A DNA stretch of 64,000 nucleotides from the NCBI RefSeq assembly GCF_014851395.1, contig NW_024040041.1:6874041-6938040 (forward strand). Direction: 5' to 3'. Source of the DNA: Micropterus salmoides (taxonomy: Eukaryota > Chordata > Actinopteri > Centrarchiformes > Centrarchidae). Positions 1-11,505 of this stretch are shown here, piece after piece. Every line of letters starts with the position of its first letter. Within the stretch, counting starts at the first letter, position 1. The translations under genes and the position numbers were made by a program. The notes under the pieces are model-generated. The model saw only the letters and a program-made list of their open reading frames with translations. It did not search any database and was not told where the DNA came from.

Positions 1-95
1 TTCAGTACCCAAAATATATTGTCTCAATCTTTCAAATGTGGTTATTTGTGATGAGATAAGAAAAAAGGAATGCTGGATGTAAAATAGTTTCAGAC

Positions 96-234
96 CGTGC
101 TAATGATGTTCATCAGAGTTGTGTTGGAGGACTTCTTGTCTCCAAATGACCTGATGTTGAAGGCTCCCAACAGCAGAGAGGCAGAAAGATGCAGCAGGGC
201 CAAAAAGAGAACCAAAGTCCCCACCAAACGCATC
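96..234 (-). CDS. dnase1: dnase1 first coding exon (deoxyribonuclease I), partial gene
   Basis: This exon encodes the N-terminus of secreted DNase I, the Mg/Ca-dependent endonuclease that degrades extracellular DNA. The start codon is at 233-231 on the minus strand, one base after a 3' splice site (AG at 236-235). Reading gives 46 codons up to a GT donor at 95-94 (AGC ACG then gtctga, a weak but usable donor). Residues 1 to about 21 form a hydrophobic signal peptide (MRLVGTLVLFLALLHLSASL). The mature enzyme then begins with LLGAFNIRSFGDKK, the characteristic beta-strand of the DNase I/EEP fold, followed by SNTTLMNII. The rest of the catalytic domain lies left of the window, so the gene is seen only in part. 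dnase1 and naa60 lie head to head, and as I recall their human orthologues are also close on 16p13.3. A dnase1-like paralogue is possible, but the short GAFNI-xSFG start fits dnase1 best. Confidence 0.88.
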
Positions 235-1039
235 CTGGGCCAAAGAGTTCAGATATTCAAAATGTTATATATTAAAATTATTAAATAAGATTACAAATGA
301 AGTTATGTTTAAAATCCGGGGTGTGAAGCATCAGATATACAGAAATTTAGAATCTTGATTGTATGATACATGGACAGTTATCATTGCAGGGAATGCATGC
401 TGTTGACTGTCACGGGACCCTGAAAGCCTCTTCTTCCTTTAGCCTTAGTGTGGGAGTGAGAGACTGTCAGAACACCTGCACCCCTGGACACATAAACAAC
501 ACGTAAACACAATCCCTATTCCTGGTGGTTTATCTAACTGCAAGTCTGCAACTTAGTGTTTGATGTGCCGCTTTTTGCTGAGGCAGGATTCATGTAGGAA
601 TGCTGGGTAAAATATTGCTCATAGTAGAATATATAATCCTTTTACTGTGGTTAAACTGGTTGGAAGTGATTATTGTTAAAGCAGCAGCTCTCGTGTGGTG
701 ACGTTTTGTAATGGTAATCCTGCTTACAGTGTTGCTGTGTGTTACATTTAGTCAGCCAGTGTAAAACTGTAACAAAGTGCCATATTTGCCTTGAAAAAAA
801 ACATGAAATGAAAAACAAAGCAGAGCCAGTCACGCTGGATTATAGTTACTGTGTGCAGTGTTACATCCTGTACGAATTGTAATTCAAAACCACAAGTAGG
901 TTTATAGTTTTGTTGCACTACATAATTCATCCAAATAACTGAAACTGAAAAAGTCTACAAACGTAGTCATCATTACTCTCAATGTAAGCTCTGCCGCTGC
1001 CATTTCAGCGGTAAAGAAGAGTCAGAGGCGCATATTTAC
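235..1039 (-). other. dnase1 intron 1
   Basis: This is the intron between the putative 5'UTR exon and the first coding exon of dnase1. It is AT-rich and I see no other gene, recognisable transposon or tandem repeat in it. Confidence 0.5.
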
Positions 1040-1150
1040 CTGCTTCTGTGAGTCTGTGGGGGAAGGAGGAGGTCTGTTGTAGAGCACAGAGGCTTGATTG
1101 TGTGAATTCTGAGGCAAATTCTGAGCTGAACCACCAATAGTGTCTCTCAT
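1040..1150 (-). other. dnase1: dnase1 5'UTR exon (putative)
   Basis: Read on the minus strand, a stretch ending ...cacagaagcag is followed by a good donor, gtaaat (1039-1034). It lies 0.8 kb upstream of the first coding exon of dnase1 and has no long open frame. I infer a non-coding first exon. Its 5' end is not visible, and 1150 is only an estimate. A second potential donor (cag/gtaaat) lies near 1161-1172 on the same strand and could be an alternative. Confidence 0.5.
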
Positions 1151-3780
1151 GAGGTTTTTATTTACCTGCAGGTGCATGTGACTGGGTCAGGCTGGTGAGG
1201 GGTGAAGAGAGGAGGTGTTGTGGACAGGGTACAGGGATTTTCTGATAATGTATCATAGCAACCATGGTGGTCCTTAGCTCTTGAGCAAAAATTGACTCTT
1301 ATGATGATTTGATGTCTTTATGTAGGCTGCAACATGGATATGTCAGTAGAATTTCTGCTTTTTAGTGGTAGTGTCCCATTTTGGCCTCTAATTTAATTTA
1401 GTTTCTAGAATTATTCAGCTCATCAGGTGACCAATATTCAGTCTATTGTGTTAATAACATTTGCAGGGCCTCACAGTCGCATCCAGTTGCCTGGATAATT
1501 TAGTTTGCTGTACTCTTGTTACCCAGCCAAAAATCCACAAAATAGGTGTAATTATTATGTTCTGTCATCTATTAGATCAAAAACAATCTTCACAAGCAAA
1601 CTTTACTAAGGTTTGTTGGCGTGGAGAGTTATTCTCGCCAAAATCTGCCATAACAATAGCTCTATTTTTTACTTCTTTAAAAAGCATGCACCGGGAATTT
1701 AACTTTTTACACTACCGTGAGGACATAACATTGACAGTGTTTTAGAAATACTCCCTCAGTACAACAGTGTAAGTCCAGGGCATGCAGGATATAAAATAAG
1801 GTGGTCCCTTTTTCACTCCCTGTCACTGTCTTTAATGTTGTGATAAGGTGTAGAGGTTGTAAAAAAACAGGAGTTTTTGTTTATACCTTTTAAAAGGTAA
1901 TTGCAAAGTGAATACTGGGTTTTCGGGCTGTTTAATGCAGCATTATCTGATGTGATATAACTACACAGTACAATCAGTCACTACAATAAACACTATAAAA
2001 CAGAAAACAAAATATTTCCATTTGTGTAACTTAACATTACAGCTCTGTAATAACAGGTAATTACCAAAGTAATCAGCAAATAATAGCTTGGTTTTAACAA
2101 TCTGTATACCTGTAATAGACTGAAATGTATATAATAAGGGGCCACAAACGAAGGGTAACAATGAGGAAACACAGATCAAACTTTTTGTAATATTATTGTA
2201 ATATTTTGGTAAAAATATGGCAACCTTACAATAAAATGGTTGTATCAGTGCAATATTTAGTATGTATATTAATATGTTAATATAGTGAAATTATACACAG
2301 TATATAATACACTGTATAACAGTGCAAATATTCATTTAATTACCACTATAGGTGTTTTGATGGATAATGATTACTATGGTAACAGTAACACTGTGCGATG
2401 TTTACAGTGAGTATTGCTACAATTATTTGAAAGTGTAGAGTCTTAAGATTTGTATATGGAAATGAATGTAAACAATTTTAAATGAAAATATTTGCAATGT
2501 GTTGTCTGAAAATTATTTTTATGTTTTTGCAGTAGACCTGGTGCTTTGAGATCAGAGCTATGTCTGTAATGCATTACAAAAAGAGGAAATACATCCAATC
2601 TCCAAAAATATAATAGAAATTCATTCATTCATTCAAAGATCAGTCACTACAGAAATGCTAACATTTTCTACAAAATGTTGTGATTGCAGGTAGAAATACC
2701 TTTTAAAATGAGATTGCAGATGATCAATACAGGCTATTTTTACCTGCTGTATTTGCAGTAGCAGTGAGATGGTAACAGATGGCATGAATATGTGATAAAG
2801 AGAGTTGATTTAAGATCATGTGTTTTGCTGCCTTGATCCACATTCACCTGGTTTTCATGTAAAAATGTAATATCTTTCAATAAAAACACAACAAAACCAC
2901 TGCTGTCATGAAGTAAATAAAACTATAGCCTGGCCATAAAATATGTGTTGTAGGAGCATGTAGACACATTTTAACTATAAAGATCAATCGATTTAGCAGT
3001 TGTAGATTTTTTAAACATCATATGAGATGTGAAACTGCAGATGTAGAGACGCTGAAAATAATTCCATGATAATAAAATATTATGAAACGTGTTCATGAGA
3101 TTGGTCTCAAACAAATAATGAAAATTTAAAGTGGAGAAGAGGCAGACACAAGGACCAGTGAGCACAGAGAGGGGCACATTTATAATTATCCAGTTACAAG
3201 CAAAAGGTAAGGATTAGTAAAAAGTCAGAAAAATATATATTCAGTTTGTGTAGCAGAAATGTGGTGTTGTTTTTTTGTGCTTAATTAAACCGCGAATCCT
3301 AATTGCTGACCCCTTGGGGAACCACTGCTTTGCAACAAAAATTGAAAACTGAAAACATATATTTCCAGAGTCGTTTTAGTATGTTGAATTCCTTGAAACC
3401 TTGGAAATGGTATTTTGACAAAAGAAAAACAAAATTCAACGTCCACATGTACAGATTTCAACTGCAATTGGTGGTCTCTAGTGGATAGAGTGACAACTGA
3501 GCAAGTGCATTTTCGCTGAGCATCGGCTTTTCAGTGAAGTTGGAGACACTCTGTGTCCAGGTAAGCTTCTGAAGTAAACAAATATTTGTATATCCATAGA
3601 TTCTGTATTTGTTTTAATGATACAGAAAGAGACTGAATTTGAAACGAGGTAAGAAATGTTTTTTATTATTACTATTGTTGTTGTTGTTTATTTTTTATTG
3701 TTATTATGCATTATTGAGACCTCAGAAATTGAGTGAGTGGCAGGGAACCAGGAGAAGTGAGTGAACGCTTTGCAATCCAC
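1151..3780. other. dnase1-naa60 intergenic region
   Basis: This AT-rich stretch separates two divergent genes. The open frames in it are short and lack splice or codon support. It must contain the dnase1 promoter at its left edge, but I cannot name a TATA box with confidence. I recognised no transposon family here apart from low-complexity AT and (TTG)n tracts near 3676. Confidence 0.5.
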
Positions 3781-3788
3781 TCTTCAGC

Positions 3789-3801
3789 CCAGTAGGTGGC
3801 G
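3789..3801 (+). promoter_or_regulatory. CTCF-like motif upstream of naa60
   Basis: CCAGTAGGTGGCG matches the vertebrate CTCF core (CCASYAGRKGGC). It lies about 60 bp upstream of the naa60 first exon, a usual place for promoter-proximal CTCF. This is motif evidence only. Confidence 0.35.
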
Positions 3802-3849
3802 ATAAAGCGCTCACATGTTTGACACCAGCCTGACTGACCACTGGAAGAA

Positions 3850-4098
3850 AACGCTACAGAGTGACGTCATTCGTGTAGCAGCCACAAACAGGAAGAAAAC
3901 ATCCAGCTGTAATCGAGGCAGGGAGAGCTCTGGCTAGCTTAGCACCCTGTGTAGCGTTGGCACAGTAATGAAACGGTCTTGCGAGTCGGTAATAAACTGG
4001 TGTTTTGTCATGCTGTGTCCGGAGTAGTGACTGTATCGATTGATACCCAAGGAATATCATTCTCCTCGACTTTCCTCCCGCCCGAGTGTTGAAACGAG
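3850..4098 (+). other. naa60: naa60 5'UTR exon 1 with short upstream ORF
   Basis: This CpG-containing stretch ends in a clean donor (gaaacgag/gtacgt, GT at 4099-4100) and precedes the coding exons in the right orientation. I infer it is the non-coding first exon; its 5' end is estimated from the CRE. It contains one upstream ATG opening a 19-codon uORF (3968-4027, TAG stop) that ends inside the exon, so it could reduce initiation at the main start. Confidence 0.6.
3862..3869 (+). promoter_or_regulatory. CRE (TGACGTCA) at the naa60 promoter
   Basis: A perfect palindromic cAMP-response element sits at the start of the inferred naa60 first exon. TGACGTCA near a TSS is a common CREB/ATF-bound core in ubiquitously expressed genes. 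No convincing TATA box is present, which fits a housekeeping promoter. Confidence 0.5.
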
Positions 4099-5739
4099 GT
4101 ACGTTAGCTTAGCAGCCGTACGTTAGCTAGCGGCAGCTAAGGTTAGCAGAATTAGCAGGTAGCTGTTGTACTTGTAAGAGCCCACTTTACCAGGTCACAG
4201 GTCTGTTGTCTTGTGACTGTGTGAGTATTATTTTAACATTGTAACAGTACGCTGGAATTGTGGTTAGACCTGCAGATGGAGAAGCGGTGTTGTTGTTGGT
4301 GGTGTAAACAATAGCAGTAACAACAGCAACCTCTGAGAATTCAAGCAGACGTCTACGATATCTGCAGTGTTTATATAAAAATAGCTCGAAACAAAATTAA
4401 GCTTGTTGTGGATTTTCAGCTCGTTGGCAAGATCGACATGTGTTCAACACCATAAGTGAAATGTCATGCCATTAAATGTCTTTAATCACCACCATGTTTC
4501 CAGATGCTACGTGCCCACTGTTACACAGAGCTGTGATGATTAGACCGTGACAGAAATTCATTTTATTTAATTTAAATTTTTCAAGCAAAAATATCAAACA
4601 GCCAAAATTGAAAAAGGTTGTTTATTATAGTGAATATTCAGTGACATTCAATGTTCTCTAGGTCAAACTATTGGACAAAATAGGCGGAAGATTAATTGAT
4701 AATGAAAATAATTGTTATTTGCAGCCTAAATATTATGTTGGTTCAAAATAGAGTTAATCAGTGCAGATTAAGGCTTGTCAGGACAGCAGTCCCAAAACTC
4801 AAACATATTCGGTTTACCATCGTAGAAGCACCATGAAAACCAGCCAATAGTTGTATTTGAGGGGCTAGAACTAGTGATGTTTTGGTGTGGCTTACAAAAC
4901 GATTAATCCATTATTAAAGTAGTCGCAGAATAATTTTCTGTTAATAGAGTAATCGTTTCAGCATTTAAATTTCGTTTGGTTTTATTATTTGTCGTTAATA
5001 ATATCACAGCTTTCAATTGGAAATATGGCTCTGCCAGGTTTGATCTTTTTTTTATTTATTTTTTAGCTTTTTAAGTTGTGTTAAATTCAATTTCATGTTC
5101 TAAAACAAAGCTCTCGCAAGATGTCTGTGAAGGTTCTCAGTCATCGAGGTCATGGTTATCCAACGAAGGATCCAGTTGCCCTTGACCTCAACCTTCGTTG
5201 GAAAGCTCTCACAAGTTTTAAATGTCTGACTCTTTCAAAAAAAAAAAATACCGTGGCTCTGTTTGCATTTTTAGTCAGGTGGACTGACATATACACACAA
5301 ACATCCAAACCACCTAACATTATTGCTGTGCTGCCACTCCGTAATGGATGGAGGCTCTTCTATGTCATGCTCTCAAGATGATGAACCCCATTTTGATCTG
5401 TTCAAAGCGTTGTTCCTGGAGTTTGTTATCAGGTTCGACTTATGATTCTTTAGACTCCCAATGCTGGTTGTTAAATTGGTTTTAAATTAAATTCCTGGTG
5501 CTGCTACAAAGCCCTCACTGTCGTCAAAGTGTTGTTCTCAAATGGGTATATACTGTACATAAATAGTAAATAAAAGTTTTGTCTACATTTGATTCTGTTT
5601 GGGTGCGAACTGAAGTTAGGACTTACTGTTTTACGGTCTGTCACTGTTTTTAAAAACTGAAGCGTGATCTCTTAATTGTTTGTATAGGTCGGCGTTTCTG
5701 ACACAGTGACTTAACAAAGCTGTCTGTTGATCTCTGCAG
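4099..5739 (+). repeat. naa60 intron 1 with repeat fragments
   Basis: The intron runs from the donor at 4099 to the acceptor AG at 5738-5739. It carries AT-rich repeat debris near 4590-4940 (gataatgaaaataattgtt type, a dispersed teleost repeat end). At 5137-5201 there is a segment related to one at 36905-37230. Within that segment ccaacgaagg (5160-5169) and ccttcgttgg (5192-5201) form a perfect 10-bp inverted repeat. No coding exon is visible. Confidence 0.55.
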
Positions 5740-5745
5740 GTGTGA

Positions 5746-8700
5746 ATGAGTGACGTGGTGCCTCCCACAGCTCTCAGTGAAGTCCAACTCCGCTTCCTCT
5801 GCCACGATGACATAGAGAATGTCAAGCTGCTCTGCGGTGATTGGTTCCCAATCGAGTAAGAATCATCTTCAGTGTGTCAGTGATGATGGCACACAGAATA
5901 TTGGATTGGATCAAATCTGTATCCAAAATTGAATGCGTTAATCACATTTGTACCCTTTCAAATCTTTCATTGAAGATTTGTACATATTTTGTAGGCCGGA
6001 ACCCTTCACAAATCCAACATTTATCTTTTTTCTGATTTGCATTGATGAGCGCTTTTTTTCACTGCGCTCCCATTAGCTGACTATGGAATACATATTGATT
6101 ACACTATGGTACATTTACAGTCTTTTAAGAGAAGAGTGTCCTCTTGAAATGTAAATGTGTGACATCTTGGTAGGTCACGGGGGATTTGAGTAGAGGAATT
6201 AATGAAGCAAGTTTTTATTATTATGTTATACACACAGCCTGCATGGGTTTACAAGACACACCACAAATTCATATAAGCCAGATCCCAAGTGCTGCGTGGA
6301 CATTTTCAAACAATACTACAACAAAATCCTTTCCGTCAAACTTGTTTTAAAACTTACTTTAATTTTGTTAACACTGTAGTTTTAACAACATTAAAGTAAG
6401 CTTGAAAAAAGAATCACAAATGATTCTTCTAGCTGTACATCATATCAGCCTCTTTGATGACTAAGCAGAGCTCTTTAGCCCACTGAGGACTGTGTGATTT
6501 ACTCCACAAAAACACTATTTCTTCTGTCCTCTGACATTTTATCAGACTATTATAGAGTTGAATTCTATATTTCTATTGCACTGACCCTGATGACCATGAA
6601 TCATTGAACCCCCTGAAGTCTGTAATTTTGAATTCCAAAAACTCCCATATACTGTATATCCCCAGGTCTGTGCAGGGGAGGCAGATGCAACTCAAGGGTG
6701 TAGAGTAATTTAAATCTTAGTAACCCAACTGAACACACTCAAACCCTCCTCAAGAGAAAAAACTAATATTCATTAATGTTTTCTAAAAAGCCCGACCAAA
6801 ACCACGCCTTTCTTTTGAAATTCATTATTTGTGTTTTGCTCTGGTGCACTGCGAATGTTTTTTGGCTTGTGCAGAAAGGAATCCCGTTCTTTTGCTAACT
6901 TTTTCAGGACTGGGTAACAGATTCCCTTAACATGCCCATGCATGAATGCACACCTTTCTGACTGCAGGTACCCAGACTCATGGTATCAGGACATCACCTC
7001 CAACAAGAAGTTCTTCTCCCTCGCTGCCACCTTCAGAGGAGGCATCGTGGGAATGATTGTGGCCGAGATCAAAGGCCGGACCAAAGTGCACAAAGAGGTA
7101 TGATGTTCTGCCCTGTCACTCACAAACAACACAAGGCCTTTACCAAGTGTATTCTTTGAAGTATGGTGTCACTGAGAGTGTTGTTAGGTCAGCTTACTCT
7201 CACTCTGTTGCCATTTGGAATCTGTGCTTAGTCTGCTTATTAGATGCCAGATGCCCTTGACTGAGTTTGTCATTACACAAGAGTAAGAAAAAAGGGATAA
7301 CATACACAACAACGATGAACATTAAATGAGTCTTTTCTTTCATTCTCTCCACAAATGTCTTGTTTAAATAAATTTGGACCACAAGTCCTGCTTCCTTGTG
7401 TTTTGAATGTGGGTATATGTAAATGTCTAATAACATTTCCAAAGTCTAAAGCTTATGACTTATACTATGCAGCAGGCATATGACATATGAAGTGATGGTA
7501 GATGGTAGAAAACATTATGGGATGCTTGGCAGGTTGAATTGAATGTATTCCACTGGACTGGTATCAGAAATCTGCTCCTCTCACTGTAGGCCATAGTTAT
7601 AGTTATACCCTGTTCACTCAGTCAGTGAAGCACCTGCAGTCAAATGTTTTTTATTTGCATTTTGGAATCTGACTTCCCAGTGGGTAATTTGCCTGGGTGA
7701 CAATGAAGACTTTGCAAAGGGAAGGTCCCAGAGAGAGCTTACACAGCATGTTAAGAGTGACAACATATTACCTTCTCATTTTTCAATTCAATAGTGAAAC
7801 AAGTTTAGCTTTTATTCCTAAAGAATCTATTTTATGTTCATAAAGAATGGTGCTGTTTTCTCTCTGTCTTCATCTGTGTGTTCCTGTGTGTGTTAGGATG
7901 GAGACATCCTGGCCTCTAGTTTCCCTGTGGACACACAGGTAGCATACATCCTCAGCCTGGGAGTGGTCAAAGAGTTCAGGAAACATGGCATAGGTACTGT
8001 ATTACTACTGCACGAAATACTGAACTGAAGTGGATTTCACAACTTGAACATACAAAGCAAAAGAAGCTATACAAAAACTCAAAAAATGGTACAATGCTGT
8101 TTTTAAAATAACTTAATATATTACAAATTTAAATTAAAACAATTAATATTTTGGAAACAGTACAACATAATGAGTAACACTCATTTGTAATTGTGTTTTG
8201 TTTGGCATACATGCTAACTTTCATTTATCTCTTTACTAATTACAGCTTTCACTTTCATGCATTCATCATACTGTTCTCTGTGTTGTCTAAGGTTCTGATA
8301 TATATTTGTGGTGTTGCCACGTGATGTGCCTACTTTTACTTTGCACGTTTTGCACAGTACCTCTTTCTGCTCTATGTCGCTAAGCCTGAATCTGAACTAT
8401 CACCATATAACAGATGTTTCGACCACCAGTCCAACACCGTCAGCCTGCTCGTTATCTTCCATTTTCCAAGTGGCATCCTGTGTGCACCTCCCTGCATGCT
8501 TTGCGCCCTTCGGACTACACGCGCTACTGCCTAAACAGAGACTGATTGGTCATGTCTTTTGTGGGTGTGGATAATGAGCAGACTGCAGTGCACACAGAGA
8601 CTAGAGTGTCACACACACAACTCAGCCTTTTGTTTAATGAAATCACCCTTTTGCTGTTATGTAATCACACAGAGTGACATTGCAATTGTGATTAGATTAA

Positions 8701-9672
8701 TCATGCAGCCCTACATGGCACTTGCCCATACCTCAACCATTGCAGTTTGGCCTGCTGATGTGGACCGCCTGTTAACACAGTTGCAGCAGAGGTTATTAGA
8801 GGTTAACTAAGTATCAAAAGATATTATGAGGGTGTTTGTGCGAAATACGCACACAACACCAACCTTTTATGTAAGTGTAACAGATACATATGTAATTAAT
8901 GTTGTCACTGTTTAAGAAGGAGGGCAGCGTTTGCATGAATTCCTGTAAACTCGATTGAATCACTGCATTCAGTGTAGTTTGGTGCAGAGCTGTAGACTTT
9001 AAACTAAGACACTCTCCCTCTCATTGGCTGAGCCCTCTCTCCTTTCAACCACTCAGGCTCCCTACTGCTGGACAGTTTGAAGGAGCACATCTCAACGACA
9101 GCCCAGGACCATTGTAAGGCAATCTACCTACACGTACTCACTACCAACAACACTGCCATCCACTTCTATGAGAACAGGGACTTCAGGCAGCACCACTACC
9201 TGCCCTACTACTACTCCATACGAGGCGTCCTCAAAGACGGATTCACATATGTGCTCTACATCAATGGGGGTCATCCACCCTGGACGATATTATATCCTTT
9301 TGTAGGAGCAGGAAAAGAAGACAGCTACTTTTGTTTAGTGGACAGTTTGTATTTATATTTCAATCTTACACCAGATTTTTATTTGCTCCAATGAGTAGAA
9401 CCTACAGCACCTTGATCAGAGTAGATGTTTGTGCTGACTTCAGATCTTTGTATTTTCAGGGAATCGCACACGCATATGCAGATAAACCAAACCTTTCCTT
9501 AACTTCATCTCCCACTGACTATATCCAGCACATTGGTTCAACCTTGGCCAGCCTGAGCCCCTGCTCCATCCCTCAGAGACTGTACAGACAGGCCCAGTCC
9601 CTGCTGCGCTCTCTGCTGCCCTGGTCCAACATCGCCTCCAAGACCGGCATACAGTACAGCAGAACAATGTGA
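5746..9672 (+). CDS. naa60: naa60, N-alpha-acetyltransferase 60 (NatF), complete, 5 coding exons
   Basis: NAA60 acetylates N-termini of transmembrane proteins on the cytosolic face of the Golgi, using acetyl-CoA. Coding exons are 5746-5855, 6968-7097, 7897-7993, 9057-9291 and 9516-9672. Together they give 729 nt, or 242 residues plus TGA, the usual family length. The protein begins MSDVVPPTALSEVQLRFLCH and ends SKTGIQYSRTM. The GNAT acetyl-CoA loop RKHGIG is at 108-113. Tyr97 (VAYILS) and His138 (IYLHVL) occupy the positions known as catalytic in human NAA60. Residues from about 190 to the end form the amphipathic Golgi-anchoring tail (YRQAQSLLRSLLPW). The start was chosen because it aligns with the family N-terminus six bases after the acceptor. 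Introns 1-4 are GT-AG. Intron 5 is AT-AC and is described separately; missing it would lengthen or truncate the C-terminus. No disabling change is seen. Confidence 0.96.
8290..8715. repeat. Dispersed repeat (MITE-like) in naa60 intron 4
   Basis: From tacttttactttgcacgtt to gattaatcatgcagccctac this resembles a teleost dispersed repeat whose end reads TAGGGCTGCA..ATTAATC in reverse. The two open frames inside it have no splice context. Outer boundaries are approximate and no target-site duplication was confirmed. Confidence 0.5.
9292..9515 (+). other. naa60: U12-type AT-AC intron (naa60 intron 5)
   Basis: The intron starts ATATCCTTTT at 9292, the consensus U12 AT-AC donor. It contains TCCTTAAC at 9496-9503, a perfect U12 branch site, and ends CCCAC at 9511-9515. 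The branch adenosine lies about 13 nt from the acceptor, within the range required by the minor spliceosome. There is no polypyrimidine tract of U2 type at the acceptor. Splicing joins TT/T into Phe191 and gives WTIFDYIQHIGS, which matches the family. The total protein is 242 residues. A competing GT-AG pair (GT at 9302-9303, AG at 9458-9459) also preserves frame but would insert 22 non-conserved residues. Confidence 0.92.
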
Positions 9673-11505
9673 CCCAACATGGTGGGTGGTGACAGGAGCA
9701 TACTTTTGTAACCCATAATGACTTTTTCTGTCAATCAGTGGATGTCTGATTTTGTCTTCTCTTCTATTTGTTTTTTTTTTTTCAGGAGCGCACCTTCCAT
9801 TTCTCATCAGTCTTCCCCTGTACACACCAAGATGTACAAGCACACTCACACTCTCGTGCAGCTTTCCACACCCTGTGTAAAACACAGGACTCAGGTTCAG
9901 CCTGCGTTTGACCGTTCATATACTCCAATAATAGTCCCGATTCAGTACTCGTTTTGGCACTGTTCACACAACATCTGGGTTTGCAGCTGTAGTTCTGTGC
10001 CCACTGCGAAACAGGGTTGTTGCGTATAGCAACGTCACTAAAAGTGCAATGTTGGTTTTTACACTGACGGCCGGTTTGATCTGGTAAAATCATGGGATCT
10101 CTTTTAATTATTCTGATACTATACTATCCCATATATATACTACGCTATCCCATAGTTACTATAGTAACCTGTGTTTATCCAGTCATACCACAGGTGAGCA
10201 GTGTCAGACCCACTTTCAGCCCTTGCAGTGGAGCAGACGGCAAACACAGGTCGTAGTTTTGGTGTGAAAGGGGTGTAACACGCACACTGGGGACCCTACA
10301 GGGACTAAAGGTTCAACCCTGCCTGTCCTTCCCTTCATCCTGTCCACCATGTCACAGAGACTATGTATACTGTTTGTATATTATATATACTAAGCTAATA
10401 TATAAATTCCTCTCAATATGTATGTCTATTCCATGCTGTTAGTAGGCCTAGTTGGAAGAAAGCCCATCTTATCCCCTTTTTGACTATAGACTGAATCCAG
10501 AGTCAATTCCAGTTTGTAAAATAGAGACTAAGTTACATATAATTGGACTGTGAATCTAGCTACGTCAATAGGCTAGTAGGGTAGAATAAAGTTAATTATA
10601 CACAGGAAACTTTGAGACACAATGTAGATGGGTGATATTTTTAGTAGCAACTGGAATTCTACAAAAGGATTCTTCCCTTTTGGAAGTTCATGATATGGGC
10701 TTATTAGCTGTGTGCAGTAATTGTACTGGAAACTAATGATATCAGTACAGAAACATACAGCCTGAACATTATTATAGTGTGTTACTCAGTACTTACTGTA
10801 ACACAACGTTTACAGACACCTCACATATTATGCAGTGCTGTTTTAAAGTCTTACATAAAAATACCATCATAACTCAAAGCAAAATGGCCTTTCTACATTG
10901 TTTCCAAATGTTGCCTATTTTTAATCATCAAGGGTAAAGGAGAGTGGCTCGTGTTCTTATGTTAGAGGTTTTAAATGGCTTCAGCCCTGTCTGTCTGCGC
11001 TATGGCTGTAAAATTGCTGCTAATGTAGAGAAATGTCTATATGTTTGTCCAGATTTTAAATTATGGCCCAGATTAGATTTTTATGCCTGCCTGCAGACGA
11101 GATGAGAAAAAGGAAGTAACGTTTCCAAACGCACACGTCATACACCGTGTGTGCCTGCAGGCATGCGGGTGTGTGTGTCTGCGTGTGTGTTTATGCACAC
11201 AGGGTCTGAAATGAGCACCTATCAAGTGCCAAATGTTGGTCAGATCTGCCTGTGGAAGACGAATGAGTAAAGTTCACCCAACAGGTTGACTGGTAACTTT
11301 GTCAGTAAGTAACATAGTTTATCAATTCTATTGCATTCTGTTGATCCAGTGTATCAGTCAGTGAGCAAATCTTGACATAGCACTGAAAATTGTTGTTGCA
11401 GTCATTGTTAAAAGGTGAACGTTTCTCAATTTTCCAACTCTGGCCAGGTAACTCTCAGTAAATTTCAGACATTGTGTATGCAATAAATTTGTTTCACTTT
11501 ATTGA
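9673..11505 (+). other. naa60: naa60 3'UTR
   Basis: The region after the naa60 stop has no supported ORF. It holds two candidate poly(A) signals (10585-10590 and 11482-11487). The second is followed by T/GT-rich sequence, so I take the transcript to end near 11500. The 9775 region (poly-T then cag) resembles a 3' splice site and could mark a spliced 3'UTR, but this is speculative. Confidence 0.5.
11482..11487 (+). terminator. Poly(A) signal AATAAA, naa60 (distal)
   Basis: AATAAA is followed by tttgtttcactttattg. It is the best-placed end signal 1.8 kb after the stop codon. A proximal alternative AATAAA lies at 10585-10590. Confidence 0.5.

Noticed and set aside
9440..10093. Three minus-strand ORFs of 75-115 codons
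   Set aside because: Shadows of naa60 exon 6 and 3'UTR with no splice or domain support.
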